From the NCBI GenBank assembly GCA_963204815.1, contig CAUJHQ010000075.1, forward strand, positions 1 to 44,945: 44,945 nt of DNA, written 5' to 3'. Position 1 is the stretch's first letter. The number at the start of each line of letters is the position of its first letter. The notes below the pieces were generated by a model. It did no database searches. It had not been told where the DNA came from and worked only from the letters and a program-made list of their open reading frames with translations. Below are positions 8,632 to 21,507 of this stretch, in pieces. A program made the position numbers and the translations under genes. The stretch is from Pseudomonadota bacterium (GTDB lineage: Bacteria > Pseudomonadota > Gammaproteobacteria > Burkholderiales > Burkholderiaceae_C).

Positions 8632-9251
8632 ATGATTCGACTCTTCGTCGGCCTGGGCAACCCGGGCGCTGAATACGAGGCCACGCGGCACAACGCGGGC
8701 TTCTGGTGGCTGGAAGCGCTGGCCGGCAAGCTGGGCGCGCGCCTCGTGCCGGAACGCGGCTACCAGGCGCTGGCGGCACGCGTGAACCTGCCGGGCGGAC
8801 CGGTCTGGCTGCTCGAGCCGATGACCTACATGAACCGCTCGGGCTTCTCGGTCGCCACGCTGGCGCGCTTCTTCAAGATCCAACCGTCGGAGATCCTCGT
8901 CGTGCACGACGAGCTCGACCTGCTGCCCGGCCAGGCGAAGATCAAGCAGGGCGGCAGCGCCGCCGGTCACAACGGGCTGAAGGACATCCACGCGCAGCTC
9001 GGCACGCTGGACTTCTGGCGCCTGCGCATCGGCATCGGCCACCCCGGCGTGAAGGCCGAAGTGGTGAACTGGGTGCTGAAGAAGCCCTCGCCGACCGACC
9101 GCGATGCCATCGACCTCGCGATCGAGAAGTCGCTCGGCGCGAGCGACCTGCTGATCGAAGGCGCGATGGACCGCGCGCTGCAGCTCATCCACGCCGGGCC
9201 GCAGCGGCCGAAGCCGCCGAAGCCGCCGAAAGTCCCACCGGGAGACTCCGA

Positions 9252-9255
<4 letters not shown>
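8632..9255 (+). CDS. pth: Peptidyl-tRNA hydrolase
   Basis: Pth releases peptides from prematurely dropped peptidyl-tRNA. The 207-aa protein has GLGNPG at residues 7-12, the catalytic His in TRHNAGF, the substrate-binding Asn in MTYMNRSG, and DELDLLPG with [10 protein letters not shown]. The C-terminal extension is Pro/Lys-rich (PKPPKPPK). Its stop overlaps the ATG of the next gene (ATGA). The rplY-pth order is standard. Confidence 0.97.
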
Positions 9256-10345
<1,090 letters not shown>

Positions 10346-10349
<4 letters not shown>

Positions 10350-10950
10350 GGCGAGGTCCTGGTGGGGTCGACGGCGGCAGTGTAGCCGCGGCGAAACAGT
10401 TGGAAGCTCACCGCGCCGGCCCGGCCCGCGCGGTGGACATCGAAGCCCGCCGGCGGCTCGGCCAGCGGCGCCGCCGCCTCGACGTAGAGAAAGCCTCCCG
10501 GAACGACGAGCGGTGCCGCCGCCTGCGCCGCCGGCGCCGCGAGCTCGGCGTCGAACGGCGGGTCGAGCAGCACGAGTTCGAAGCGAGCGGGCGCGCTGGC
10601 GCGCATCCACGCCATCGCGTCGGCGCGCTCGATGCGCAGCGCGTCGGCCTTCAGGCGCTGGCGCTGTGCGTTCAGGTTGGCGACGAGCGCCGGGTCGCGC
10701 TCGAGCAGCAGCACCTCGGCGGCGCCGCGCGAACCGGCCTCGAACCCGAGGGCGCCGCTGCCGGCGAAGGCGTCCAGCACGCGCCAGCCGTCGAGGTCCT
10801 GGCCGAGCCAGTTGAAGAGCGTCTCGCGCACGCGGTCGGGCGTGGGGCGCAGGCCGGGGCGGTCGGCCACCGGCAGCTTGCTGCGCTTCCACTGGCCGCC
10901 GATCAGGCGCACTTCGTTCGGTGGCCCGCCGCGCGGGCGGGCGGCGGGCT

Positions 10951-10954
<4 letters not shown>
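10346..10954 (-). CDS. rsmD: 16S rRNA (guanine(966)-N(2))-methyltransferase
   Basis: RsmD methylates G966 of 16S rRNA. It is 202 aa from GTG 10954. The family segment [15 protein letters not shown] is followed by the SAM-binding loop [13 protein letters not shown] and the catalytic motif LLDPPFD. The GTG overlaps the hisF stop (GTGA), and its own stop overlaps the coaD start (GTGA). rsmD-coaD is a frequent pair; its position directly behind hisF, where hisI would be expected, is unusual. Confidence 0.95.
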
Positions 10955-11718
<764 letters not shown>

Positions 11719-11719
11719 G

Positions 11720-12475
11720 TCAGTCCGATCCGGGGGCGCCGTTCAGTGCGTCGGCGCGCGCCTGTGCGGCCGCGAAGTCGAGCGCGCCGCTGTAGATGCT
11801 GCGCCCGCAGATGACGCCGCCGATGCCTTCGCCCTCGACGGCGCAGAGCTGTTCGATGTCGGCGATGCCGGCCAGCCCGCCCGAGGCGATGACGGGGATC
11901 GACAGCGCGCGCGCCAGCTTCACGGTGGCGTCGATGTTGATGCCGGTGAGCATGCCGTCGCGGCCGATGTCGGTGTAGATGACGCCTTCGACACCGTAGT
12001 CCTCGAACTTCTTGGCGAGGTCCACGACCTCGTGGCCGGTGAGCTTGCTCCAGCCGTCGGTGGCGACCTTGCCGTCCTTCGCGTCGAGGCCGACGATGAT
12101 GTGGCCGCCGAAGGCGGTGCAGGCGTCCTTCAGGAAGCCCGGGCTCTTGACCGCGGCGGTGCCGATGATCACGTAGGACAGGCCGTCGTCGAGGAAACGC
12201 TCGATCGTGTCGAGGTCGCGGATGCCGCCGCCGAGCTGCACCGGGATCTCGTCGCCGACCTCGCGCAGGATGGCCTTCACCGCCCCTTCGTTGACCGGCT
12301 TGCCGGCGAAGGCGCCGTTGAGGTCGACGAGGTGCAGGCGGCGCGCGCCGGCGTCGAGCCAGCGGCGGGCCATCGCGGCGGGGTCTTCGCCGAACGTGGT
12401 GGAAGCGTTCATGTCGCCTTGTTGCAGGCGCACGCACTTGCCGTCTTTGAGGTCGATGGCCGGGATCAGCAGCAT
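11720..12475 (-). CDS. hisA: ProFAR isomerase (HisA)
   Basis: HisA isomerises ProFAR to PRFAR. The 251-aa TIM barrel starts [12 protein letters not shown] (catalytic Asp near residue 8). It has the phosphate loop QLGGGIRD, the second catalytic Asp in YTDIGRDGM, and IASGGLAG. The ATG at 12475 fits the family N-terminus; the frame remains open upstream but runs into hisH. It lies 46 nt after hisH, the longest gap inside the his block, with no clear Shine-Dalgarno sequence. Confidence 0.97.
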   Translation of the reverse strand: MLLIPAIDLKDGKCVRLQQGDMNASTTFGEDPAAMARRWLDAGARRLHLVDLNGAFAGKPVNEGAVKAILREVGDEIPVQLGGGIRDLDTIERFLDDGLSYVIIGTAAVKSPGFLKDACTAFGGHIIVGLDAKDGKVATDGWSKLTGHEVVDLAKKFEDYGVEGVIYTDIGRDGMLTGINIDATVKLARALSIPVIASGGLAGIADIEQLCAVEGEGIGGVICGRSIYSGALDFAAAQARADALNGAPGSD

Positions 12476-12521
12476 GGCTCGGGTGGAGCGATCGGAAGGG
12501 ATGGGGAGAGCCGCAGGGGCG

Positions 12522-13172
12522 TCAAGGCTTCCAGTGCAGGAAGTTCCGGTACAGGGCCAGGCCGTGCGCGGCGCTCTTCTCGGGGTGGAACTGGGTCGCA
12601 AAAATGTTATCCCGCGCCAGTGCCGAGGTAAAGCGCGCACCGTAGTCGGTTTCGCCCGCGCTGTGGCGCGGGTCCGACGGTGCGGCATGGAAGCTGTGCA
12701 CGAAGTAGAAGTAGGCGCCGTCGGGCACGCCCCACCACAGCGCATGCGGCTGCTGGTAGACGCGGTTCCAGCCCATCTGCGGCACCTTGTAGCGGCTGCC
12801 GTCGGGCTGCAGCTGGCCTTCGAGGCGGAAGCGCCGCACCTCGCCGGGGATCAGGCCGAGACCGGGCGTGTCCTGCTCTTCGCTGCGTTCGAGCAGCATC
12901 TGCATGCCCACGCAGACGCCGAACAGCGGCTTGTGCTTCGCGGCGTGCAGCACGGCGTCCTTCAGGCCGGAGTCCTGCAGCTCGCGCATGCAGTCGCGGA
13001 TGGCGCCCTGCCCCGGCAGCACGATGCGGTCGGCGGCGTAGACGTCTTCCGGGTTCGAGGTGACGACGATCTTGACGTCACTCTCGCGCGCCGCGTGGGC
13101 CACGGCCTGCGACACGGAGCGCAGGTTGCCCATGCCGTAGTCGACCACTGCGACCACGGCAGGCGTGCTCAC
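12522..13172 (-). CDS. hisH: Imidazole glycerol phosphate synthase, glutamine amidotransferase subunit
   Basis: HisH hydrolyses glutamine and passes ammonia to HisF. The 216-aa class I amidotransferase has VVDYGMGNL at the N-terminus, the nucleophilic Cys in GVCVGMQML, and the His/Glu pair in FHPEKS. GTG 13172 overlaps the hisB stop (GTGA) and gives the proper family N-terminus. Confidence 0.97.
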   Translation of the reverse strand: MSTPAVVAVVDYGMGNLRSVSQAVAHAARESDVKIVVTSNPEDVYAADRIVLPGQGAIRDCMRELQDSGLKDAVLHAAKHKPLFGVCVGMQMLLERSEEQDTPGLGLIPGEVRRFRLEGQLQPDGSRYKVPQMGWNRVYQQPHALWWGVPDGAYFYFVHSFHAAPSDPRHSAGETDYGARFTSALARDNIFATQFHPEKSAAHGLALYRNFLHWKP

Positions 13173-13762
13173 AGGCTCCCCTTCGTCGACGGGATCACGC
13201 CGGCCGAGCGCGGGTCGGGCGTCAGCGCCATGCGCAGCGCGCGCGCGAAGGCCTTGAACACCGTCTCGCACTGGTGGTGCGCGTTCTCGCCCTTCAGGTT
13301 GTCGATGTGCAAGGTGACGCCGGCGTGGTTGCTGAAGCCCTGGAAGAACTCGAAGGCGAGCTGGGTGTCGAAGCCGCCGATCATGCCGGCCTTGAACGGC
13401 ACGTGCATGTGCAGGCCCGGCCGGCCGGAGAAGTCGACGACGACGCGCGACAGCGCCTCGTCCAGCGGCACGTAGGCGTGGCCGTAGCGCGTGATGCCCT
13501 TCTTGTCGCCCACCGCCTGCGCCACCGCCTGGCCGAGCGTGATGCCGACGTCCTCCACCGTGTGGTGGCCGTCGATGTGCAGGTCGCCCTTCGCTTCGAT
13601 GTCCAGGTCGATGAGGCCGTGGCGCGCGATCTGGTCGAGCATGTGGTCGAAGAAGCCGATGCCGGTGGCCAGCTTCGCGGTGCCCGTGCCGTCCAGGTTC
13701 AGCTGGACGCGGATCTGCGTTTCCTTGGTGTCTCGGCGGATGTCGGCGGTGCGTGCGTTCAC
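13169..13762 (-). CDS. hisB: Imidazoleglycerol-phosphate dehydratase
   Basis: HisB dehydrates IGP to imidazole acetol phosphate. At 197 aa it is the monofunctional form, without the histidinol-phosphatase domain of enterobacterial HisB. The Mn-binding motifs are [10 protein letters not shown] and [12 protein letters not shown], with [13 protein letters not shown] at the N-terminus. GTG 13762 overlaps the hisC stop (GTGA), and the stop overlaps hisH (GTGA). No histidinol-phosphatase gene is visible in the window. Confidence 0.97.
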   Translation of the reverse strand: MNARTADIRRDTKETQIRVQLNLDGTGTAKLATGIGFFDHMLDQIARHGLIDLDIEAKGDLHIDGHHTVEDVGITLGQAVAQAVGDKKGITRYGHAYVPLDEALSRVVVDFSGRPGLHMHVPFKAGMIGGFDTQLAFEFFQGFSNHAGVTLHIDNLKGENAHHQCETVFKAFARALRMALTPDPRSAGVIPSTKGSL

Positions 13763-14844
13763 AGGGATTCCTTCAAGGCCCGGATCATCTGGTCGTTCTC
13801 TTCGGGCGTGCCGACCGTCAGCCGCAGGCAGTTTGCCAGCAGCGGATGCAGCCCGGCGATGTGCTTCACGAGCACGCCGCGCGCCTTCATGCCGTCGAAG
13901 GCACGCTTCCCGTCCGGCACGCGCACGAGGATCATGTTCGCCTCGCTCGGAAAGGCGTGCACGCCGGGCAGCGTGGCCAGCGCGCGCTGCAGGCGGCCGC
14001 GTTCTTCGCGCAGGACGGCGGCCTGGCGCGCGTACTCGTCGGCGTGTTGCAGCGCGAACAGCGCCGCCTCGGCGTTGAGTGCACTCACGTTGTAGGGCGG
14101 GCGCACTTTCTCCACCTCGTCGATCAGCGCCGCCGCGCCGCACAGGTAGCCCAGCCGCACGCCGGCGAGGCCGAACTTGGACAGCGTGCGCATCACCAGC
14201 ACGTGGTCGTGCTGCGCCAGCTTCGGCATCCAGCTGCGCGACGAGAACGGCTGGTAGGCCTCGTCGAACACGACCAGCCCGTTCTGTGCGCCGACCGCAG
14301 CGACGATGCGCTCGACGATGCGCTCGTCGAACAGGTTCGCGGTCGGGTTGTTCGGGTAGGCGATGTAGGTCAGCGCGGGCCGGTGCCGTTCGATCGCGGC
14401 CAGCATCGCCGCTTCGTCGAGCTCGAAGTCGGCGGTCAGCGGGACGCCGACGAAGCGCAGGCCGCGCAGCTTCGCCGACATCTCGTACATCACGAAGCCC
14501 GGCAGCGGCGCCAGGATCGTCGCGCCCGGCACGTTGCAGGCCACCGAGAGCATGTCGATCAGCTCGTCGGAGCCGTTGCCCAGCATCAGCTTGCAGCCGG
14601 CCGGCAGGTCGACGAATTTCGTGAGCGCGGCCACCACGTCGGCGGCGCACTGCGCCGGGTAGCGGTTGATCGCCACGCGGCCCAGCCGCTCGCCGAGCTC
14701 GCGCTGCAGTTCGGGCGGCAGGCGGAACGGGTTCTCCATCGCGTCGAGCTTCACGAGGCCGGCGCTCGGCTGGATGGCGTAGCCGTGCATCGAGGCCACG
14801 TCCTGGCGAATCGTCGTGCGGAGGCGGTCGGCGAGGGAAGTCAT
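13759..14844 (-). CDS. hisC: Histidinol-phosphate aminotransferase
   Basis: HisC is a PLP enzyme converting imidazole acetol phosphate to histidinol phosphate. It has 361 aa from ATG 14844. Visible are [19 protein letters not shown], and the PLP Lys in [15 protein letters not shown]. An in-frame ATG at 14904 would add 20 Pro/Arg-rich residues overlapping hisD and is disfavoured. AAGG lies about 7 nt before ATG 14844. It is 25 nt after the hisD stop. Confidence 0.96.
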   Translation of the reverse strand: MTSLADRLRTTIRQDVASMHGYAIQPSAGLVKLDAMENPFRLPPELQRELGERLGRVAINRYPAQCAADVVAALTKFVDLPAGCKLMLGNGSDELIDMLSVACNVPGATILAPLPGFVMYEMSAKLRGLRFVGVPLTADFELDEAAMLAAIERHRPALTYIAYPNNPTANLFDERIVERIVAAVGAQNGLVVFDEAYQPFSSRSWMPKLAQHDHVLVMRTLSKFGLAGVRLGYLCGAAALIDEVEKVRPPYNVSALNAEAALFALQHADEYARQAAVLREERGRLQRALATLPGVHAFPSEANMILVRVPDGKRAFDGMKARGVLVKHIAGLHPLLANCLRLTVGTPEENDQMIRALKESL

Positions 14845-14869
14845 CGGGTGGCCTTGGTCAGGAGGGGGG

Positions 14870-16174
14870 TCAGCGCTTGAGCCGCAACTCGGCCGCCTGC
14901 GCATGCGCCTGCAGCCCTTCGCCGTACGCCAGCTCGGCCGCGATCGGCCCCAGGATGTTGGCGCCCGCTTCGCTCACTTCGATGATGCTGCTTCGCTTCT
15001 GGAAGTCGTACACCCCCAGCGGCGAGCTGAAGCGCGCGGTGCCGCTGGTGGGCAGCACGTGGTTCGGGCCGGCGCAGTAGTCGCCCAGGCTCTCGCTCGT
15101 GAAGGCGCCCAGGAAGATGGCGCCGGCATGCTTCAGCAGCGGCTCCCATCGGTGCGGGTCGCGCGAGCTGACTTCCAGGTGCTCGGGGGCGATGCGGTTG
15201 CTGATGTCGCAGGCCTCTTCCATCGAGCGCGTGCGGATCAGCGCGCCGCGGCCCTGCAGGCTGGCGCGGATGACGTCGCGCCGCGGCATGCCGGGCAGCA
15301 GGCGTTCGATGGCGGCGCGCACCTCGGCGATGTAGGCGGCGTCGGGGCACAGCAGGATGCTCTGCGCCAGTTCGTCGTGTTCGGCCTGGCTGAAGAGGTC
15401 CATCGCCACCCAGTCGGCCGGCGTCGTGCCGTCGGCCAGCACGAGGATCTCGCTCGGGCCGGCGATCATGTCGATGCCGACCTGGCCGAAGACACGCCGC
15501 TTCGCGCTGGCGACGTAGGCGTTGCCGGGGCCGGTGATCTTGTCGACGCGCGGCACGGTGGCGGTGCCGCAGGCCAGCGCGCCGACCGCCTGCGCGCCGC
15601 CGATCGTGAACACGCGGTGCACGCCGGCCACCTGGGCGGCTGCCAGCACCAGCGGGTTGCGTTCCCCCTTGGGCGTGGGCACCACCATGACGATCTCGCC
15701 GACGCCCGCCACGTGGGCCGGAATCGCGCTCATCAGCACGCTCGACGGGTACGCCGCCTTGCCGCCCGGCACGTAGATGCCCACGCGGTCCAGCGGCGTG
15801 ACCTTCTGGCCGAGCAGCGTGCCGTCGTCGTCGCGGTACTGCCAGCTGCGGCCGCAGGCATCGAGCTGGCGCTCGTGATAGGCCCGCACGCGCGCCGCGG
15901 CGGCTTCGAGCGCGCGGCGCTGCGCCGGCGTGATGGTGTCGAGCGCGTTGCGCAACTCGGCCGCGCCGAGCTCCAGTGCCGCCATCGAAGCCGCCTGCAC
16001 GCCATCGAAGCGCGCCGTGTACTCCAGCACCGCGGCATCGCCACGCTGCTGCACGTCGGCCAGGATCGCCGCCACGCGACCTTCGATCTCGGCGTCGGTC
16101 TCGGCCGACCAGTGCCGCACGCGCTCGAAGTCGGCTTCGAAGCCGGCGTCGCGGGTGTCGAGCTGGCGGATCAT
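14870..16174 (-). CDS. hisD: Histidinol dehydrogenase
   Basis: HisD performs the last two NAD-dependent oxidations to histidine. It is 434 aa, the normal length. [12 protein letters not shown] and [11 protein letters not shown] are present, with zinc/catalytic residues in QAEHDE and in the C-terminal [11 protein letters not shown] region. ATG 16174 overlaps the hisG stop (ATGA). Confidence 0.98.
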   Translation of the reverse strand: MIRQLDTRDAGFEADFERVRHWSAETDAEIEGRVAAILADVQQRGDAAVLEYTARFDGVQAASMAALELGAAELRNALDTITPAQRRALEAAAARVRAYHERQLDACGRSWQYRDDDGTLLGQKVTPLDRVGIYVPGGKAAYPSSVLMSAIPAHVAGVGEIVMVVPTPKGERNPLVLAAAQVAGVHRVFTIGGAQAVGALACGTATVPRVDKITGPGNAYVASAKRRVFGQVGIDMIAGPSEILVLADGTTPADWVAMDLFSQAEHDELAQSILLCPDAAYIAEVRAAIERLLPGMPRRDVIRASLQGRGALIRTRSMEEACDISNRIAPEHLEVSSRDPHRWEPLLKHAGAIFLGAFTSESLGDYCAGPNHVLPTSGTARFSSPLGVYDFQKRSSIIEVSEAGANILGPIAAELAYGEGLQAHAQAAELRLKR

Positions 16175-16817
16175 CGGGCCACCGCGCTTTCGAAGGCGTC
16201 GATCAGCGCGCGCAGGGCGTCGCGCTTCAGCTTCAACGCCGCCGGGTTGACGACCAGCCGCGACGAGATGTCGCAGATGCGCTCCACCTCGACGAGGTGG
16301 TTCGCCTTCAGCGTGCTGCCGGTGGACACGAGGTCGACGATGGCATCGGCCAGGCCGGTGAGCGGCGCCAGCTCCATCGAGCCGTAGAGCTTGATCAGGT
16401 CGACGTGCACGCCCTTCGTGGCGAAGAACTCGCGCGCCGTCTTCGTGTACTTGGTGGCCACGCGCAGCCGCGAGCCCTGCTTGACGGCGGCGGCGTAGTC
16501 GAAGTCCTCGCGCGTGGCCACGCTCATGCGGCACTTCGCGATGTTCAGGTCCAGCGGGCGGTACAGGCCGACGGCGCCGTCGCGGCCCGCGTGTTCCATC
16601 AGCACGTCCAGCCCCGCCACGCCGAGGTCGGCGCCGCCGTGCTCCACGTAGGTGGGCACGTCGGAGGCGCGCACCAGCACCACGCGCACGTCGGGCCGGC
16701 TGGTGCCGATGATGAGCTTGCGGCTCTTCTCCGGATCTTCCAGCACCTCGATGCCGGCCGCCTTCAGCAGCGGCATCGAGTCGTCGAAGATGCGTCCCTT
16801 GGACAGCGCGAGAGTGA

Positions 16818-16821
<4 letters not shown>
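16171..16821 (-). CDS. hisG: ATP phosphoribosyltransferase, short form
   Basis: HisG condenses ATP with PRPP, the committed step of histidine synthesis. At 216 aa it is the short form, lacking the C-terminal feedback domain. Short HisG requires the HisZ regulatory subunit, which is not in this window. Visible are ALSKGRI at the N-terminus, the [13 protein letters not shown] segment, and the PRPP loop [15 protein letters not shown] 16821 overlaps the murA stop (ATGA), so it is probably co-translated with a cell-wall gene. Confidence 0.97.
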
Positions 16822-18104
<1,283 letters not shown>

Positions 18105-18206
18105 GCTGGAGCGCTGCGTGGGGCGCGCTGCACAGCGGGGGACCGGATCACACGCTCGCTGCGGGGCGGCGCGCGGCGGCCACCCGCGGCGCACCGCAGG
18201 TGGAGA
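18105..18206. other. Spacer between bolA and murA
   Basis: A 102-nt GC-rich spacer, the largest gap inside the super-operon. I see no gene, no clear promoter and no convincing terminator. It may hold a weak promoter or an mRNA processing site separating the ABC/clpP/bolA part from murA-his. Confidence 0.5.
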
Positions 18207-18458
18207 TCAGGGGTGGTGGGCGCCGGCGTGTTCGGCCGGGGTGAGCGTCTTCATCGACAGGGCGTGAATCTGTTCGCGCATTCTATCGCCGAGCGCCGCG
18301 TAGACCTTCTGGTGGCGCCGCACGCGCGCCAGCCCCTCGAACTCGGCCGACACGATGGTGGCGAAGAAGTGGCGGCCGTCGCCTTCCACTTCGAGGTGCG
18401 TGCACGGCAGGCCGGCGGCGATGAAGCCGCGCACCTGCTCCGGCGTCGGCTCGCTCAT
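18207..18458 (-). CDS. BolA/IbaG-family protein
   Basis: An 83-aa BolA-fold protein. GDGRHFFATIVSAEFEG and VRRHQKVYAALG carry the conserved His and the class II KH-like core. IHALSMKTLTP is the usual C-terminal helix. Relatives partner with monothiol glutaredoxins in Fe-S handling; the IbaG branch is typically encoded next to murA, as here. ATG 18458 overlaps the clpP-like stop by one base (TGATG). Confidence 0.92.
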   Translation of the reverse strand: MSEPTPEQVRGFIAAGLPCTHLEVEGDGRHFFATIVSAEFEGLARVRRHQKVYAALGDRMREQIHALSMKTLTPAEHAGAHHP

Positions 18459-19066
18459 CAGGCCAGTTCTTTCTGGTTGCGGATCACGCGCGCGACGATG
18501 CCGTAGGCGATGGCCTCGTCGGCGCTCATCCAGTAGTCGCGCTCCATGTCGGTCATCACCTTGGCGAGCTTCTGCCCGGTCTGGTCGGCCACGACCTTGG
18601 CGATGCGTTCGCGCGTCTTGATGATTTCCTTGGCCTGGATCGCGATGTCGCTGGCGCGGCCGCCGGCGCCGCCGGCCGGCTGGTGGATCATGAAGCGGGT
18701 GTTGGGCAGGCAGACGCGCTTGTCCTTGTCGGCCGCCAGGAAGATGTGCGTGCCGGCGCTCGCCACCCAGCCGGTGCCGATGGTGGTGACCGGCGCGCGC
18801 ACGAAGCGGATCATGTCGTGGATGGCGTCGCCGCTCTCCACGTGGCCGCCCGGGCTGCTGATCAGCATGTGGATCGGCGCGTCCGACTCCTGCGACAGCG
18901 CGATCAGCCGTTCGCAGGTGGCGCGCGCGAGCTTGTCGTCGATCTCGCCGAAGACGAGCACGAAACGCGACTTGAAGCTCAGCTGTTCGACGAGGCCGCC
19001 ACCGCGTTCGTTCTTGGCGGGCTTGTCGTCCCCGTTGGCGGGGGTCGTGGCGAGGTGGGTGTCCAT
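18458..19066 (-). CDS. ClpP-family serine peptidase (divergent paralogue)
   Basis: A 202-aa ClpP-fold protease. The triad is complete by alignment to ClpP spacing: Ser103 in WVASAGTH, His128 in FMIHQPAGG and Asp177 in MERDYWMS. The 25- and 49-residue intervals equal those of Escherichia coli ClpP. The substrate-binding segment ISSPGGHVESGDAI is present. It differs from housekeeping ClpP in having ASAGT where ASMGA is usual and a Thr/Asn/Asp-rich N-terminal extension of ~24 residues. There is no clpX or tig nearby; it sits between an ABC-2 permease and bolA, so it is probably a second ClpP, not the main one. Whether it pairs with ClpX/ClpA or works alone is unknown. Confidence 0.9.
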   Translation of the reverse strand: MDTHLATTPANGDDKPAKNERGGGLVEQLSFKSRFVLVFGEIDDKLARATCERLIALSQESDAPIHMLISSPGGHVESGDAIHDMIRFVRAPVTTIGTGWVASAGTHIFLAADKDKRVCLPNTRFMIHQPAGGAGGRASDIAIQAKEIIKTRERIAKVVADQTGQKLAKVMTDMERDYWMSADEAIAYGIVARVIRNQKELA

Positions 19067-19074
19067 GGGCGTGG

Positions 19075-19080
19075 ATTATC
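19075..19080 (-). promoter_or_regulatory. Candidate -10 hexamer before clpP-like gene
   Basis: Minus-strand GATAAT matches TATAAT at 5 of 6 bases, in the 14-nt gap between the permease stop and the peptidase ATG. TCGGCT lies 17 nt further upstream, a 3 of 6 match to -35. It ends 8 nt before the ATG, so the product would be nearly leaderless. No Shine-Dalgarno sequence is visible. Confidence 0.35.
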
Positions 19081-19842
19081 TCAGGAGCGCAGCTTGTAGC
19101 CGATGGCCAGCAGCCGCAGCGACACCGTGGCGACGACGACGAAGGCCGTGCCGACGACCGCCAGGCTCAGCCACGGCGAGACGTCGCTGGCGCCGAAGAA
19201 GCCGCGCCGGAAGCCGTCGATCATGTAGAAGAACGGGTTCAGGTGGCTCACCGCCTGCCAAACGCCGGGCAGCGACTTCACCGAGTAGAAGACGCCGGAG
19301 AGGAACGTCATCGGCATGATGATGAAGTTCTGGAACGCCGCCATCTGGTCGAACTTCTCCGCCCACAGGCCGGCGATCAGCCCCAGGCTGCCCAGCATGC
19401 CGGCCCCCAGCGCCGCGAAGACGATCACCCACCACGGCTCGGCCAGGTGGAAGGGCGCGAACCACACGGTGACGAGGAACACGCCGCTGCCCACCGCCAG
19501 CCCGCGCACGACCGAGGCGCCCACGTAGGCCGCGAACCAGGCCCAGTGCGACAGCGGCGAGACGAGCAGGAACACCAGGTTGCCGGTGATCTTGCTCTGG
19601 ATCAGGCTCGACGAACTGTTGGCGAAGCTGTTCTGCAGCACGCTCATCATCACCAGCCCCGGGATCAGGAAGCTGGTGTAGCCGACGCCGGGGAACACCT
19701 GCACGTGCTCTTCGAGCACGTGGCCGAAGATCAGCAGGTACATCACCGCCGTGAGCACCGGCGCGGCCACGGTCTGGAAGCTCACCTTCCAGAAGCGGAG
19801 GATCTCCTTGCGGAACAGCGTGCCGGCACCCTCGAGGTTCAT
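19081..19842 (-). CDS. ABC-2 type transporter permease
   Basis: A 253-aa inner-membrane protein of the ABC-2 family with about six hydrophobic segments. The conserved late region MPMTFLSGVFYSV and HLNPFFYMIDGFR resembles NodJ/YadH-type exporters. ATG 19842 overlaps the ATPase stop (ATGA), so the two form one exporter. This ABC-2 pair near bolA-murA is widespread in betaproteobacteria; the substrate is not known. Confidence 0.93.
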   Translation of the reverse strand: MNLEGAGTLFRKEILRFWKVSFQTVAAPVLTAVMYLLIFGHVLEEHVQVFPGVGYTSFLIPGLVMMSVLQNSFANSSSSLIQSKITGNLVFLLVSPLSHWAWFAAYVGASVVRGLAVGSGVFLVTVWFAPFHLAEPWWVIVFAALGAGMLGSLGLIAGLWAEKFDQMAAFQNFIIMPMTFLSGVFYSVKSLPGVWQAVSHLNPFFYMIDGFRRGFFGASDVSPWLSLAVVGTAFVVVATVSLRLLAIGYKLRS

Positions 19843-20747
19843 CGCCCGGCGCCTTCCATGATCTCGAGGAACACGTCCTCCAGATCGGCGCGGCCGATCT
19901 CCAGGTCTTCCACCTTCACGCCGGCGCCGCGCAGCGTGGCGAGCACGCTCTCGACCTCGGCGGCGTCGTGCGCCTTCACCTGCGCGATGCGCCCGGTGAC
20001 CCGCGCCACCGCCGCCACCGCCGGCGGCAGCGCCTGGTCGGTCTTGAAGCGCAGCATCGTGCTCGCGGTGCCGGCGAGCAGCGCCGAGGTCTTGTCCAGC
20101 GCCACCACCCTGCCCTGCTTGAGCATCGCGATGCGGCCGCACAGGGCCTCGGCTTCTTCGAGATAGTGCGTGGTCAGCAGCACCGTGTGGCCTTCCTTGT
20201 TGAGGCGGGCGATGAAGCCCCACAGCGTCTGCCGCAGTTCGACGTCGACGCCGGCGGTCGGCTCGTCGAGCACGATCACCGGCGGCCGGTGCACGAGCGC
20301 CTGCGCCACCAGCACGCGCCGCTTCATGCCGCCGGACAGCTGGCGCGTGTTGGCGTCCGCCTTGTCGGCCAGGCCCAGGTGCGAAAGCAGTTCATCGATC
20401 CAGGCGTCGTTGTGCTTCACGCCGAAGTAGCCGCTCTGGATGCGCAGCGTCTCGCGCACGCTGAAGAAGGGGTCGAAGACCAGTTCCTGCGGCACGATGC
20501 CGAGCGCCTTGCGCGCGGCGGCGAAGTCGGCGACCACGTCGTGCCCCATCACGCTGACCTTTCCGCCGCTGGCGCGCGACAGGCCGGCCAGGATGGAGAT
20601 CAGCGTCGTCTTGCCTGCGCCGTTGGGCCCGAGCAGGCCGAAGAACTCGCCCCGCTCGATGCTGAAGGAGACACCGTCCAGCGCACGCAGGGTTCCGCGG
20701 GCGCCGGTGTAGGTCTTGCTGACGTTCTCGAAGCGCACCGCAGGCAT
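19839..20747 (-). CDS. ABC transporter ATP-binding protein (ABC-2 exporter)
   Basis: A 302-aa ATPase. Walker A is GPNGAGKTT near residue 42, the signature is LSGGMKRR, Walker B is VIVLDEPTAGVD, and the H-loop is LTTHYLEEAE, all typical of the YadG/NodI class. The ~80-residue C-terminal extension is shared with these families. The start at ATG 20747 is chosen because the ABC fold begins at once (VRFENVSKTY). The frame is open further upstream, but there it runs antisense to the TetR gene. It is the first gene of the operon leading into murA-his. Confidence 0.95.
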   Translation of the reverse strand: MPAVRFENVSKTYTGARGTLRALDGVSFSIERGEFFGLLGPNGAGKTTLISILAGLSRASGGKVSVMGHDVVADFAAARKALGIVPQELVFDPFFSVRETLRIQSGYFGVKHNDAWIDELLSHLGLADKADANTRQLSGGMKRRVLVAQALVHRPPVIVLDEPTAGVDVELRQTLWGFIARLNKEGHTVLLTTHYLEEAEALCGRIAMLKQGRVVALDKTSALLAGTASTMLRFKTDQALPPAVAAVARVTGRIAQVKAHDAAEVESVLATLRGAGVKVEDLEIGRADLEDVFLEIMEGAGR

Positions 20748-20756
20748 GGGGCCGGG

Positions 20757-20786
20757 ATTGTAGGCAGGCGCGCCGAAAGCTGCCGA
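20757..20786 (-). promoter_or_regulatory. Candidate promoter of the ABC-murA-his operon
   Basis: The minus strand carries TCGGCA (20786-20781; 4 of 6 to TTGACA), an 18-nt spacer, and TACAAT (20762-20757; 5 of 6 to TATAAT). The -10 ends 9 nt before the ABC ATG, so the leader would be only a few bases and no Shine-Dalgarno sequence fits. The short dyad GGCAG...CTGCC (20763-20767/20780-20784) in the spacer might be an operator for the divergent TetR protein, but this is weak. Confidence 0.4.
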
Positions 20787-20793
20787 TGCCAGA

Positions 20794-21468
20794 ATGCCCG
20801 CCACCATGGCCGCACCGCCGAAGAAGCCGCGCCGCACCGCCGAGCGCATCCTGGAGGTCACGCTCGACCTCTTCAACCGCTTCGGCGAGCCGAACGTCAG
20901 CACCACGCTGATCTCGGCCGAACTGAACATCAGCCCGGGCAACCTGTACTACCACTACCCGGCCAAGGACGAGCTGATCAACGCGCTGTTCGACCGCTAC
21001 GAACGCGCGCTCGACGAACTGCTGCAGGCCGCCGACAACGTGGCCAACGTCGAGGATGCGTGGCTCTTCTTCCACATGCTGTTCGAGCTGATCTGGCAGC
21101 ACCGCTTCCTGTACCGCGACCTGAACGACCTGCTCAGCAAGAACCGCCGCCTCGAGACGCACTTCCAGTTCGTGCTGAAGAACAAGGGCCGCGCCGTGCG
21201 CGCCGTGCTCGACGGCCTGTCGCGCGGCGGCGCCGTGCGCCTGGGCGGCGACGAAGCCGGGCCGGTGAGCACGGCGATGGTCGTCGTGCTGACCTACTGG
21301 CTGAGCTACGAGTACGTGCGCGATCCGCGCCGCGCGCTCGAGCCCGAGAGCGCCGCTGCCGCGCTGGCGCGGGGCGCGTACCACGTGCTGTCGCTGCTGA
21401 TGCCCTACCTGGACGCCGACTCGAAAGCCCACCTGCAAGCGCTGGTCGGCCCGTACCGGCAGCCCTGA
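20794..21468 (+). CDS. TetR-family transcriptional regulator
   Basis: A 224-aa regulator. The N-terminal helix-turn-helix includes RILEVTLDLFNRFGE and the recognition helix region ISPGNLYYHYPAKDELI, a strong TetR signature. The C-terminal ligand-binding part is all-helical. The start is ATG 20794 or 20806. It is divergent from the ABC ATPase with 46 nt between starts, so it probably controls that exporter and possibly the operon behind it. Its ligand is unknown. Confidence 0.92.
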   Translation: MPATMAAPPKKPRRTAERILEVTLDLFNRFGEPNVSTTLISAELNISPGNLYYHYPAKDELINALFDRYERALDELLQAADNVANVEDAWLFFHMLFELIWQHRFLYRDLNDLLSKNRRLETHFQFVLKNKGRAVRAVLDGLSRGGAVRLGGDEAGPVSTAMVVVLTYWLSYEYVRDPRRALEPESAAAALARGAYHVLSLLMPYLDADSKAHLQALVGPYRQP

Positions 21469-21507
21469 ACCGCCCACCGTGAACCGACACCCGAGAGGAG
21501 ACAAGAC

